A DNA stretch of 6,022 bases from Chloroflexota bacterium (GTDB lineage Bacteria > Chloroflexota > Limnocylindria > Limnocylindrales > CSP1-4). The translations under genes were made by a program, and so were the position numbers. Numbering within the stretch: position 1 is the first letter of the stretch; each line of letters begins with the position of its first letter. The notes under the pieces are model-generated. The model was not told the DNA's origin and did no database searches. It saw nothing but the letters and a program-made list of their open reading frames with translations. Shown here piece by piece: positions 1 through 5,672 of this stretch. Location of the stretch: assembly GCA_025935655.1 (NCBI GenBank), contig JAICUV010000214.1:1-6022 (forward strand), in the 5' to 3' direction.

Positions 1-368
1 AACATGAGGAGCGCGTTGACGGGGTGGAGCGCCGCGATGAACGGCGAGATCACGAGCGAGTGGACGAGGCCTCCCTGCACGATGAGCAGCCCGACGGTCA
101 CCAGCGCGTCGCGGCGGGCCGGCGCGGGGAGGCGGCCGGCGAGCGCGGACACGAGGATCGCGGTGGACAGCAGCAGGAACGCGTGGGCGAACGTCTTGTG
201 CAGCTCGATCGTCTGCGGGCCGACGAACACGAACACGCCCGCGAGCGCGACCTGGGCGGCGATCGCGAGCACGTAGGCGCGGGTCGCGTAGCGGTACGTG
301 AGGCGGGCGATCGAACGCGGGGCGGCGGCCGGGCGGGCGGCGGCGAGGGCGGGGGACGCGGCGGTCAT
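1..368 (-). CDS. DUF6220-like small integral membrane protein (N-terminal part, cut by window edge)
   Basis: An open frame on the minus strand runs from ATG at 368 off the left edge, giving 122 residues with no stop. After an Ala/Pro-rich, weakly basic N-terminus (residues 1-30) come hydrophobic segments at about 31-50, 62-80, 88-106 and the start of another from 118. Polar marks within or beside the helices are His57, His62, Gln98 and an LHPVNALL stretch at 113-120. The helix pattern and the Leu-His-Pro-Val-Asn motif resemble the DUF6220 family of small four-helix membrane proteins of unknown function; this is recognition from memory, not a search. The start is supported by AGGAG ten bases upstream. 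The gene lies in the same direction as the ABC operon but 500 bp beyond it, so it probably has its own promoter. The missing C-terminus should be short if the family assignment is right. Confidence 0.75.
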   Translation of the reverse strand, partial: MTAASPALAAARPAAAPRSIARLTYRYATRAYVLAIAAQVALAGVFVFVGPQTIELHKTFAHAFLLLSTAILVSALAGRLPAPARRDALVTVGLLIVQGGLVHSLVISPFIAALHPVNALLM

Positions 369-378
369 GTCGGCTGGG

Positions 379-383
379 CTCCT
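379..383 (-). promoter_or_regulatory. Shine-Dalgarno AGGAG for the DUF6220-like gene
   Basis: AGGAG on the minus strand lies ten bases before the ATG at 368. It supports that start over later in-frame codons. Confidence 0.55.
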
Positions 384-500
384 GGCTGGCGGGATGATGG
401 CCGTGGGGTGATGTGCGGACTCTCGGGTCCCGGGCATGGCGTGGCCCATCGGCTCGGGTGGGGGATCCGCATCGACGGTTGTCCATGCCGGCGGCGTCCG

Positions 501-557
501 CGTCCCGCCAGTTGACGGTGGTTTCGCGTCCCGCCCGCGTCCTGCCCGTTGACGGTG
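501..557 (+). repeat. Two near-identical 20-bp repeats 37 bp apart, each carrying GTTGACGGTG
   Basis: Bases 501-520 and 538-557 match at 18 of 20 positions, and both end in GTTGACGGTG. The second unit is also the left block of the larger element at 545-701, so the first looks like a partial duplication of that block. It stops matching after GTTGACGGTG and lacks the CGCTACGAA continuation. Confidence 0.7.
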
Positions 558-701
558 ACGCTACGAACACGGGTCAGCGGGCCGCCGTACGCCCGTCTGG
601 GCCGCCTCCAGCCCGTCGACCGTGCCCCCGAGTCAACGAACGCGGGCTTCGACCGCTGATCGACGCCTCCCAGCCGCGATCCGTTGACTCGGCGTCCACG
701 C
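545..701 (+). repeat. Spaced-box intergenic element, copy 1
   Basis: Three blocks are shared with 3313-3469. Block 1 is at 545-567 (21 of 23 bases identical; core GTTGACSGTGRCGCTACGAA at 548-567). Block 2 is at 626-644 (17 of 19; CCCCGAGTCAWCGAWCGCG). Block 3 is at 683-701 (17 of 19; GTTGACTSGGCGTCMACGC). Block starts fall at offsets 0, 81 and 138 in both copies, so the whole length aligns without gaps. The interval between blocks 1 and 2 matches at about 32 of 58 positions, and between blocks 2 and 3 at about 13 of 38, which is close to background at this GC content. The element lies 167 bp beyond the stop codon of the ABC permease gene. Function unknown; I do not recognise a named family. 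Confidence 0.8.
628..692. repeat. 11-bp perfect inverted repeat joining blocks 2 and 3 of copy 1
   Basis: CCGAGTCAACG at 628-638 is the exact reverse complement of CGTTGACTCGG at 682-692, with a 43-base interval. In copy 2 the corresponding arms (3396-3406 and 3450-3460) no longer pair fully, so a conserved stem is not supported by covariation between the two copies. A pair of oppositely oriented binding words is an equally good reading. Confidence 0.6.
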
Positions 702-784
702 CCGACCGTCGGGTCGATCGCGCGTCGGCCGCGCGTCGGCAAATCCGCCAGTAGAGCCTCATCCGGCCGGCCGGACCCGCCAAG

Positions 785-858
785 CCGACCGCCGGCGACC
801 CGACAGCGGCGTCGCGACAGCCGGCGAGCCGACGGCCGGCGACCCGACGGCCGGCGAC
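785..858. repeat. 15-bp tandem repeat (minisatellite), about five units
   Basis: Units with consensus CCGACGGCCGGCGAC run head to tail: 785-799, 800-813 (14 bp, diverged), 814-828, 829-843 and 844-858. The last two are identical and the first differs from them by one base. Each good unit contains the palindrome GCCGGC. The array begins ten bases beyond the stop codon of the ABC permease gene, inside that gene's presumed 3' untranslated region. The period is a multiple of three, but no gene spans it. Confidence 0.75.
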
Positions 859-868
859 CCGGCGCGGC

Positions 869-2191
869 CTACATCCCTTCGCGGAGGAGTTTCCACACGG
901 TCCGGGCGCCCGGCCGCGAGCCGTAGAGGAGGACGCCCAGCGCATAGATCCGGGCGGCGACCCAGATGGCGAGCACGATGGCGCCGGCGAGGAGGGCGAT
1001 CGACAGCACGAGCTGCCACGGCGCCGCCTCGCCGATCGCGATCCGTCCCAGCATCATGTACGGGCTCACGAACGGCACCACCGAGAGGGCCGTGACCCAG
1101 CCGGCATGGACGTCGATGAGCCCGGTGGCCGAGTAGACCCCGACCATGTAGCCGAGGGTCGAGATGAGCGTCATCGGCATCACGACCGAGTTGACGTCCT
1201 CCTGGCGGCTCACCAGCGATCCCGCGGCCGCGTACAGCGCCGCATAGAGCAGGAAGCCCAGGACGCCGTAGACCCCGAACGCGAGCAGCAGGGCGGGCGA
1301 GAGACCCTCGGGCAGCAGGCTGCTGGCGCTCTCCCCGAGCACCATGGACGCCACCGGCTGCTGGGCGAGGATCGCCACGACGCCCACCACGACGATGGCC
1401 GCGTACTGGGTGAACGCCACGGCGCCGACGCCGAAGACCTTGCCCGCGAGCAGCTGGAACGGGGTCGCGGCGTTGAGGATCACCTCCATGACCCGCGAGG
1501 ACTTCTCCTCGACGACGCTCATCGCGATCCACGAGCCGTACATCAGGATGAGCATGAAGACCAGGAGCGTCATGCCGAAGGCCATGAGGTCCTGGCCCAG
1601 GAGCATCGACGAGTCGCGGGTCGGTTCCGAGCGCGCGGCGTCCGGCCAGCGGACCTCCACGGTGGCGGGGGCGAACAGGTGCGCCTGCTCCGCGGGCGCG
1701 ATCCCGAGGGTGTCGAAGCGGTCTGCGACCGCGATCGAGTTGACCGCCTGGCGCACGAGGAGCGTGGTCGGTCCGGTGACCGACTGGTTCGTGTACAGCG
1801 TGAACGTGAGGTCGCCGGCCGCCGTCCGATCGATCGCCAGCAGCGCGTCGTAGGTGCCGTCCACCACCGCCCGCCGCCCCGACTCGACGTCCTCGATCGC
1901 CTTCACCGCGAACCCGGGCGCCTTGTCAGGATCCTGTGCGTCCGAGCCCGCCGGCGCGTTGAGCAACGTGTCCAGGGTCGCTGCGGCCTTGGTGGTGAGC
2001 GCCGCGTCGGGCGAGGTCACCGCGATGTCGGCCGCCAGCATGCCCTCGGTCGCCCGGATGATCACCGGCAGGAATGCGATCACGGCCACGCCGAGGACGA
2101 GGAGCAGCGTCCCGAGGGCGAAGCTGCGGCTGCGCACGCGCACCAGGTATTCGCGCCGGGCGACGGTCGCGATGTTCGGCCAGGCGGTCAT
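869..2191 (-). CDS. ABC-2 type transporter permease, NatB-like
   Basis: The predicted product is a 440-residue inner-membrane subunit of an ABC exporter working with the ATPase encoded just upstream. After a short cytoplasmic N-terminus with Arg-Arg-Glu-Tyr (12-15) there is a first helix at about 24-46. A large extracytoplasmic domain follows (about 47-200), then helices near 203-226, 250-276, 299-325, 335-355, 365-382 and 392-417. EEKSSRVMEV at 228-237 and SRQEDVNSVVMPM at 328-340 are characteristic of the NatB/ABC-2 permease family (COG1668-like; ABC2_membrane_3). Length is close to the family norm. The ATG at 2191 overlaps the ATPase stop as ATGA and is preceded by a strong ribosome site. 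The frame stays open upstream to 2941, but that part is antisense-like sequence overlapping the ATPase gene. NatB of Bacillus exports sodium; the substrate here cannot be inferred. Confidence 0.92.
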   Translation of the reverse strand: MTAWPNIATVARREYLVRVRSRSFALGTLLLVLGVAVIAFLPVIIRATEGMLAADIAVTSPDAALTTKAAATLDTLLNAPAGSDAQDPDKAPGFAVKAIEDVESGRRAVVDGTYDALLAIDRTAAGDLTFTLYTNQSVTGPTTLLVRQAVNSIAVADRFDTLGIAPAEQAHLFAPATVEVRWPDAARSEPTRDSSMLLGQDLMAFGMTLLVFMLILMYGSWIAMSVVEEKSSRVMEVILNAATPFQLLAGKVFGVGAVAFTQYAAIVVVGVVAILAQQPVASMVLGESASSLLPEGLSPALLLAFGVYGVLGFLLYAALYAAAGSLVSRQEDVNSVVMPMTLISTLGYMVGVYSATGLIDVHAGWVTALSVVPFVSPYMMLGRIAIGEAAPWQLVLSIALLAGAIVLAIWVAARIYALGVLLYGSRPGARTVWKLLREGM

Positions 2192-3144
2192 GCCCGTCCT
2201 CCCGCCACGCCCGCGAGTGGCTGCGGCTGGTCGATGGCCGCCACGTGCCGTCCGACACGATCGATGAACACGTCCTCGAGCGACGGATCGGTGACCTCGA
2301 ACCGGAGCACGTCCTCGCCCCGGGCGATCGCCTCGCGGAGCAGCGCCTGGGGGTCGGCGCCCGCGTCCATGCGCAGCTCGGTGTAGTCGTTGCCGTCGCG
2401 GGCGACCGTCACCCCGGGCAGCGACGAGACCCACTCCGGGCCACCGGGCGCGCTGGTCGCGAACCGGATCGCCTGGCGTCCGGTGGAACGTCGTACGTCG
2501 CGTGTCGCGCCGGCGGCGACGACGCGGCCGTGGTCGATGATCGCGACCGAGTCGCACAGCGCCTCGGCCTGCTCCAGCTGGTGGGTGCTGAACACCAGCG
2601 TCTTGCCGCGGTCCCGCATCTCGAGGAACGCGGCCTTGAGCATCGCGAGGTTCACGGGGTCCAGGCCGACGAACGGCTCGTCCATCAGCAGCACGGCCGG
2701 GTCGTGGAGGATCGTCGCGATGTACTGGACCTTCTGCTGGTTCCCCTTCGACAGGGACTCCAGGCGCCGGTTCGCATGCTCCTCGATCTCGAACCGTCGC
2801 AGCCAGCCGAGCGCCTCGTCGCGGCCCCGGCGGCGGGGGATGCCGTACAGGGCGGCGAAGTGGACGAGCTGCTCGAGGACCGGCATCCGCAGGTACAGGC
2901 CGCGCTCCTCGGGCATGTAGCCCCATGTCCGGCGCGGCCACGAGCGTGCCGGCTCGCCCTGCCAGCGGACGGACCCCTCGTCCGGCTTCATGAGCCCGAG
3001 GACGATGCGCATCGTGGTCGTCTTCCCCGCGCCGTTCGCGCCGAGGAAGCCGAACACCTCGCCCGGCTGCACGGCGAACGACACGCCGTCGAGCGCCTGG
3101 ACCGTCCCGAACCGCTTGCGCAGGCCCTCGATCGTGAGACTCAT
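2188..3144 (-). CDS. ABC transporter ATP-binding protein, NatA-like
   Basis: The 318-residue product is the ATP-hydrolysing subunit of the exporter. Walker A is GANGAGKT at 35-42. The Q-loop region reads GYMPEERGLY (75-84), with Glu where many ABC ATPases have Gln, as is usual in this NatA-type subfamily. The signature is LSKGNQQKV at 131-139, Walker B plus catalytic Glu is VLLMDEP at 151-157, the D-loop is GLDP at 160-163, and the switch His is His188 in STHQLEQAE. A C-terminal accessory region (about 218-318) contains SLEDVFI at 288-294, as in the DUF4162-type tail of this family. I chose the ATG at 3144 because homologues begin close to SLTIEGL and GGTGGAGG lies 13 bases upstream. An in-frame ATG at 3270 would add 42 residues of unlikely composition. 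The stop overlaps the permease start by four bases, so the two form an operon. Confidence 0.95.
   Translation of the reverse strand: MSLTIEGLRKRFGTVQALDGVSFAVQPGEVFGFLGANGAGKTTTMRIVLGLMKPDEGSVRWQGEPARSWPRRTWGYMPEERGLYLRMPVLEQLVHFAALYGIPRRRGRDEALGWLRRFEIEEHANRRLESLSKGNQQKVQYIATILHDPAVLLMDEPFVGLDPVNLAMLKAAFLEMRDRGKTLVFSTHQLEQAEALCDSVAIIDHGRVVAAGATRDVRRSTGRQAIRFATSAPGGPEWVSSLPGVTVARDGNDYTELRMDAGADPQALLREAIARGEDVLRFEVTDPSLEDVFIDRVGRHVAAIDQPQPLAGVAGGRA
2198..2203 (-). promoter_or_regulatory. Shine-Dalgarno GGGAGG for the ABC permease gene
   Basis: GGGAGG on the minus strand lies six bases before the ATG at 2191, inside the end of the ATPase gene. It fixes the permease start and suggests that it can load ribosomes directly as well as by coupling through the ATGA overlap. 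Confidence 0.75.
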
Positions 3145-3157
3145 CGCGTGGGCGAAA

Positions 3158-3165
3158 CCTCCACC
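3158..3165 (-). promoter_or_regulatory. Probable ribosome-binding site GGTGGAGG for the ABC ATPase gene
   Basis: GGTGGAGG on the minus strand lies 13 bases before the chosen ATG at 3144. The spacing is longer than usual, so the site is only moderate support for that start. Confidence 0.45.
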
Positions 3166-3312
3166 TGCGGGACGCACGTCCGGCATGGGGACGCGGGTAT
3201 GGAGAGACGCCGGGCCATGATCCCGCGGGCCTCGGCCACCCGCCCGTGCCATGTCGGCCCTTTTTGTCATGGACCCCGAGGGCCGGATGGGGCGGCGTCG
3301 CGGAGGCCCGCG

Positions 3313-3469
3313 CCCGTTGACCGTGGCGCTACGAAGTCGAGCTGGCGAGGACCCGATCGCCCAAGTCGGGGGCCCCTCGCCCGCGGACGATGTCCCCGAG
3401 TCATCGATCGCGAGCCAGACGGCCGAACGGCCCGGCTCCAGCTCGATTCGGTTGACTGGGCGTCAACGC
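3313..3469 (+). repeat. Spaced-box intergenic element, copy 2
   Basis: Same orientation and block order as copy 1: block 1 at 3313-3335, block 2 at 3394-3412 and block 3 at 3451-3469, with identical 81- and 138-bp offsets. It begins 168 bp upstream of the ABC ATPase start and ends 113 bp before the glycosyltransferase start, so it could influence either divergent promoter. The two copies form direct repeats about 2.77 kb apart, with the ABC operon as the only gene content between them. Confidence 0.8.
3451..3467. repeat. Inverted repeat GTTGAC-N5-GTCAAC in block 3 of copy 2
   Basis: Perfect 6-bp arms (3451-3456 and 3462-3467) are separated by TGGGC, the size of a typical dimeric regulator operator. 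In copy 1 the same place (683-699) has one arm base changed (GTCCAC), so the symmetry is imperfect there. It could be an operator or a small hairpin; the sequence does not decide. Confidence 0.5.
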
Positions 3470-3571
3470 GGCGGAACGCAGCCACGGTCGATCAGCAGCT
3501 CGCGGGCCGGCACGGGCCGCCCGGCGAGCGGCCGAGGTGCGATCATCGGCCCGCTGACCGAGCGACGACTT

Positions 3572-3580
3572 GAGGTGGAG
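3572..3580 (+). promoter_or_regulatory. Purine-rich ribosome-binding site for the glycosyltransferase gene (GTG start)
   Basis: GAGGTGGAG ends two bases before the GTG at 3583; its AGGTGG part leaves about four bases. It supports the GTG start, which no upstream in-frame ATG competes with. Confidence 0.55.
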
Positions 3581-3582
3581 CG

Positions 3583-4896
3583 GTGGCGGACGGCCGGACG
3601 ATCGTGTTCTTCCCCGAGGGCGCCTACGGCCCGACGAACAACTGCGCCGGGATCGGCCAGGTGCTCCGCGAGCGCGGCCACCGGGTCGTGTTCATCGTCG
3701 AGGAGAGCTTCGCCGGCAGCCTCGAGGCGAAGGGCTTCGAGGAGCGGCTCATGCGCCTCGGCCCGCCACCCGAGGAGGCGGAGATCCCCGGCCAGTTCTG
3801 GATCGACTTCATCCGGGACACGGCCCCCGTCTTCCGCAAGCCGACGATCGAGCAGCTGGGCGAGTTCATCGCCCCGACGTTCCAGGCCCTCATCGACGGC
3901 GCGAAGTACGTCCAGCCACGCCTCGAGGCCATCATCGGCGAGCTCGAGCCGGACGTGATCGTCGAGGACAACGTCGTCAGCTTCCCGGCGATCATGTCCA
4001 CGCGCCACCCGTGGGTCCGGCTGCTCTCGTGCAACCCCGCCGAGATCAAGGACCCGCTCGTGGCCCCGTTCTCCTCGGGGTATCCGGCCGCCGACCGGGG
4101 CGCGTGGCCCGCGTTCCTCGAGGAGGTCGAGCGGACGCACCGCGACATGTGGAACGACTTCGACGCCTTCTGCCGCGACAAGGGCGCCGGCGGCCTGGCC
4201 TGGACGAGCACCGGACCCGACTTCATGCACGAGAGCCCGTTCCTCAACGCGTACTCCTACCCCGCGGAGGCGGACTACGCCCGTGCGACGCCGCTCGGCC
4301 CGACGTGGCACCAGCTCGACTCGACGGTCCGCGCCGCCGACGGCGACTGGGAGCTGCCGGCGAACCTCGCGACCCGCGACGGCGCGCTGATCTACCTCAG
4401 CCTCGGCAGCCTCGGCTCGGCGGACGTCGCCCTCATGCAGCGGCTCGTGGACGTGCTCGGGCGGACGCCCCACCGCGTCATCGTGTCCAAGGGCCCGCTC
4501 GCGGACCAGATCACGCTCCACGACAACATGACCGGCGAGGGCTTCCTGCCCCAGCCGGCGATCCTGCCGATGGTCGACCTCGTGATCACCCACGGGGGGA
4601 ACAACACCGTCGTGGAGTCGTTCCACCACGGCAAGCCGATGATCGTGCTGCCGCTCTTCTGGGACCAGGTCGACAACGCGCAGCGCGTCGACGAGACGGG
4701 GTTCGGGACGCGGCTCGCGACGTACGACTTCGAGGACGGGGAGCTCACCGGCGCGATCGACCGGCTCCTCTCCGACCGGGCGCTCGGCGCACGCCTCGCC
4801 GCGGTGTCCAGCCGTCTCCAGGCGACCCGCGGGACGGTCCGCGCGGCGGACCTCATCGAGCGCGTCGCCGTGACGCAGGCGCCGGTGACGCGCTGA
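3583..4896 (+). CDS. GT1-fold (MGT/UGT-type) glycosyltransferase-like protein
   Basis: The 437-residue product has two Rossmann-like halves. The N-terminal half starts TIVFFPEGAYGPTNN (6-20) and continues to RGHRVVFIVEE (31-41). The C-terminal half has the nucleotide-sugar-binding segment: GEGFLPQ at 318-324, LPMVDLVITHGGNNTVVES at 328-346, GKPMIVLPLFWDQVDNAQR at 350-368 and GFG at 373-375. This matches the donor site of GT1 enzymes (HGGxxT and the later Asp-Gln, D361/Q362). Length is normal for MGT-type enzymes. No signal peptide or membrane helix is seen, so it is probably cytosolic, transferring sugar to a small acceptor or lipid that cannot be named. Aligning RGH backwards to the usual GHVNP places Pro17 where the catalytic His normally sits, which questions standard catalysis. 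The start is GTG with a ribosome site just upstream, and the stop shares TGATG with the next gene. Confidence 0.88.
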   Translation: MADGRTIVFFPEGAYGPTNNCAGIGQVLRERGHRVVFIVEESFAGSLEAKGFEERLMRLGPPPEEAEIPGQFWIDFIRDTAPVFRKPTIEQLGEFIAPTFQALIDGAKYVQPRLEAIIGELEPDVIVEDNVVSFPAIMSTRHPWVRLLSCNPAEIKDPLVAPFSSGYPAADRGAWPAFLEEVERTHRDMWNDFDAFCRDKGAGGLAWTSTGPDFMHESPFLNAYSYPAEADYARATPLGPTWHQLDSTVRAADGDWELPANLATRDGALIYLSLGSLGSADVALMQRLVDVLGRTPHRVIVSKGPLADQITLHDNMTGEGFLPQPAILPMVDLVITHGGNNTVVESFHHGKPMIVLPLFWDQVDNAQRVDETGFGTRLATYDFEDGELTGAIDRLLSDRALGARLAAVSSRLQATRGTVRAADLIERVAVTQAPVTR

Positions 4897-5672
4897 TGGC
4901 CGACACGCCCGAGCAGCCGGACCAGCCGGCACCACCGGCCCCGCCCCCGCCGCCTCCGCCACCCGCCTCCGCCCCGGCCCCGGCGCCCGCCGTGCCGCCC
5001 CCACCGCCCCGGGCGCCCGGGGGCGTGAACGCCCTGCGCGAGCTCCTGTTCGCCGACCTCGGGCCGGCCGAGGCGCGCGCGGTGTTCGCGAAGGGCGGCG
5101 CGGCGACGGCATCCCTGCTCGAGCTCGCCGATGCCGCCGAGCGCGGCGACGTGGGCGCCGCCCGAAGGGCCCTCGCGAAGGCGCCCGCGGCCGACGCCGA
5201 GACGCGCCTCCACCTCCAGGCGTGGACGCTCGCCCGTCAGACGGGCGTTGACCCGGGCGAGGACGCGAAGGCCGTGCTCGGCGTGGTCGTGGACATGGGC
5301 CTGGACGACGGGCTGGACACGCTCGCGGGGTTCGCCGACGGCTCGGCGCGGTATCTCAACCACTCGGGCGCGGCGATCGTGTGGGAGGTCCCGGACATGG
5401 CGATCGGGCAGCTCGTCCGGGCGCTGCTCGACGAGGCCGCGATCATCGTCACCATGGGCGCCCCGCTGGACGGACCGCGGCTCCCGCCACCGCCGCGCGG
5501 CCACACGATGCTCTCGGTGCTCACCCGCGCCGGGATCTACGTCGGCGCCGGACCGGTCCAGGCGATCAGCGAGGATCCCCGCGGCGGGCCGGGCAGCCAG
5601 GCGGCAACCGAGCTGCTCCAGGTGCTGGTCCAGCGGGCAGACCAGGCGAAGCAGGCGAACCAGCCGCGCTGA
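4896..5672 (+). CDS. Hypothetical protein with proline/alanine-rich N-terminal tail, coupled to the glycosyltransferase
   Basis: I do not recognise a named family for this 258-residue product. Residues 1-41 are almost only Pro, Ala and a few acidic or polar residues, including a run of eight prolines (16-23), and look disordered. Residues 44-110 are Ala/Leu-rich and probably helical. Residues 126-165 hold the most structured-looking part: a VLGVVVDMGL strand, then TLAGFADGSARYLNHSG and AIVWE. Two helical stretches follow (about 167-185 and 235-250), separated by a Pro-rich turn at 191-200. There is no signal peptide, membrane helix or Cys. The FADGSARYLNHSG-type segment recalls small uncharacterised bacterial proteins, from memory only. 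The ATG overlaps the upstream TGA by one base (TGATG) and no good ribosome site precedes it, so translation probably depends on re-initiation after the glycosyltransferase. Its last ~107 bp overlap the convergent protease frame. Confidence 0.85.
   Translation: MADTPEQPDQPAPPAPPPPPPPPASAPAPAPAVPPPPPRAPGGVNALRELLFADLGPAEARAVFAKGGAATASLLELADAAERGDVGAARRALAKAPAADAETRLHLQAWTLARQTGVDPGEDAKAVLGVVVDMGLDDGLDTLAGFADGSARYLNHSGAAIVWEVPDMAIGQLVRALLDEAAIIVTMGAPLDGPRLPPPPRGHTMLSVLTRAGIYVGAGPVQAISEDPRGGPGSQAATELLQVLVQRADQAKQANQPR

Larger units (their letters stand above)
369..868. other. 500-bp repeat-rich intergenic region
   Basis: No convincing gene is present. Several frames stay open, as expected at this GC content, but their products are Arg/Pro/Gly-rich without domains. 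The region should hold the promoter of the DUF6220-like gene and the 3' end of the ABC operon transcript, though no clear -10 hexamer and no hairpin followed by a T-run is visible. What it does hold is repeats: a 20-bp near-duplication (501-520 and 538-557), copy 1 of the spaced-box element (545-701), a perfect 14-bp palindrome TCCGGCCGGCCGGA at 762-775, and a 15-bp tandem repeat (785-858). Confidence 0.7.
3145..3582. other. 438-bp divergent intergenic region between the ABC operon and the glycosyltransferase gene
   Basis: Both flanking genes are read away from this region, so it should contain both promoters. No pair of -35 and -10 boxes with normal spacing is obvious. TTGAC words occur, but no TA-rich hexamer sits 16-18 bases beyond them. 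The middle is occupied by copy 2 of the spaced-box element (3313-3469). The short T-run at 3260-3264 has no good stem before it and no plus-strand gene to terminate. A 72-codon minus-strand frame (3267-3485) is discussed under findings and is not called a gene. Confidence 0.65.

Noticed and set aside
545..577. TTGAC words in the repeat blocks as -35 promoter boxes
   Set aside because: No TA-rich -10 hexamer sits at a suitable distance after any of them, and conservation extends well past a -35 box. A sigma factor with unusual preferences cannot be excluded.
501..701. GTTGAC repeats as a CRISPR array
   Set aside because: Repeats are too short, unevenly spaced and in mixed orientation, with no cas gene nearby.
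1106..2386. A 426-codon plus-strand open frame opposite the ABC genes
   Set aside because: The composition (Arg, His, Asp, Glu) and lack of motifs mark it as a shadow. The minus strand encodes unambiguous ABC subunits.
2896..2925. Missing Q-loop glutamine in the ABC ATPase (GYMPEERGLY) as a sign of inactivity
   Set aside because: PEERGL at this place is common in NatA-type ATPases, and all other nucleotide-binding motifs are intact.
2192..2941. Upstream extension of the permease frame by 250 codons
   Set aside because: It overlaps the ATPase gene in another frame and is Arg/Pro/Gly-rich; the ATGA overlap and GGGAGG site fix the start at 2191.
3145..3270. A 42-residue N-terminal extension of the ABC ATPase from an ATG at 3270
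   Set aside because: ATPases of this family start close to SLTIEGL. The extension is Arg/Gly/Pro-rich without features and lies in the expected promoter region.
3251..3270. T-run at 3260-3264 as an intrinsic terminator
   Set aside because: Only five T residues follow a weak imperfect stem, and no plus-strand gene ends upstream of it.
3463..5112. A 549-codon minus-strand open frame opposite the glycosyltransferase gene
   Set aside because: Its product is Arg/Val/Glu-rich without domains. It is the antisense shadow of a GC-rich gene that has clear family motifs on the plus strand.
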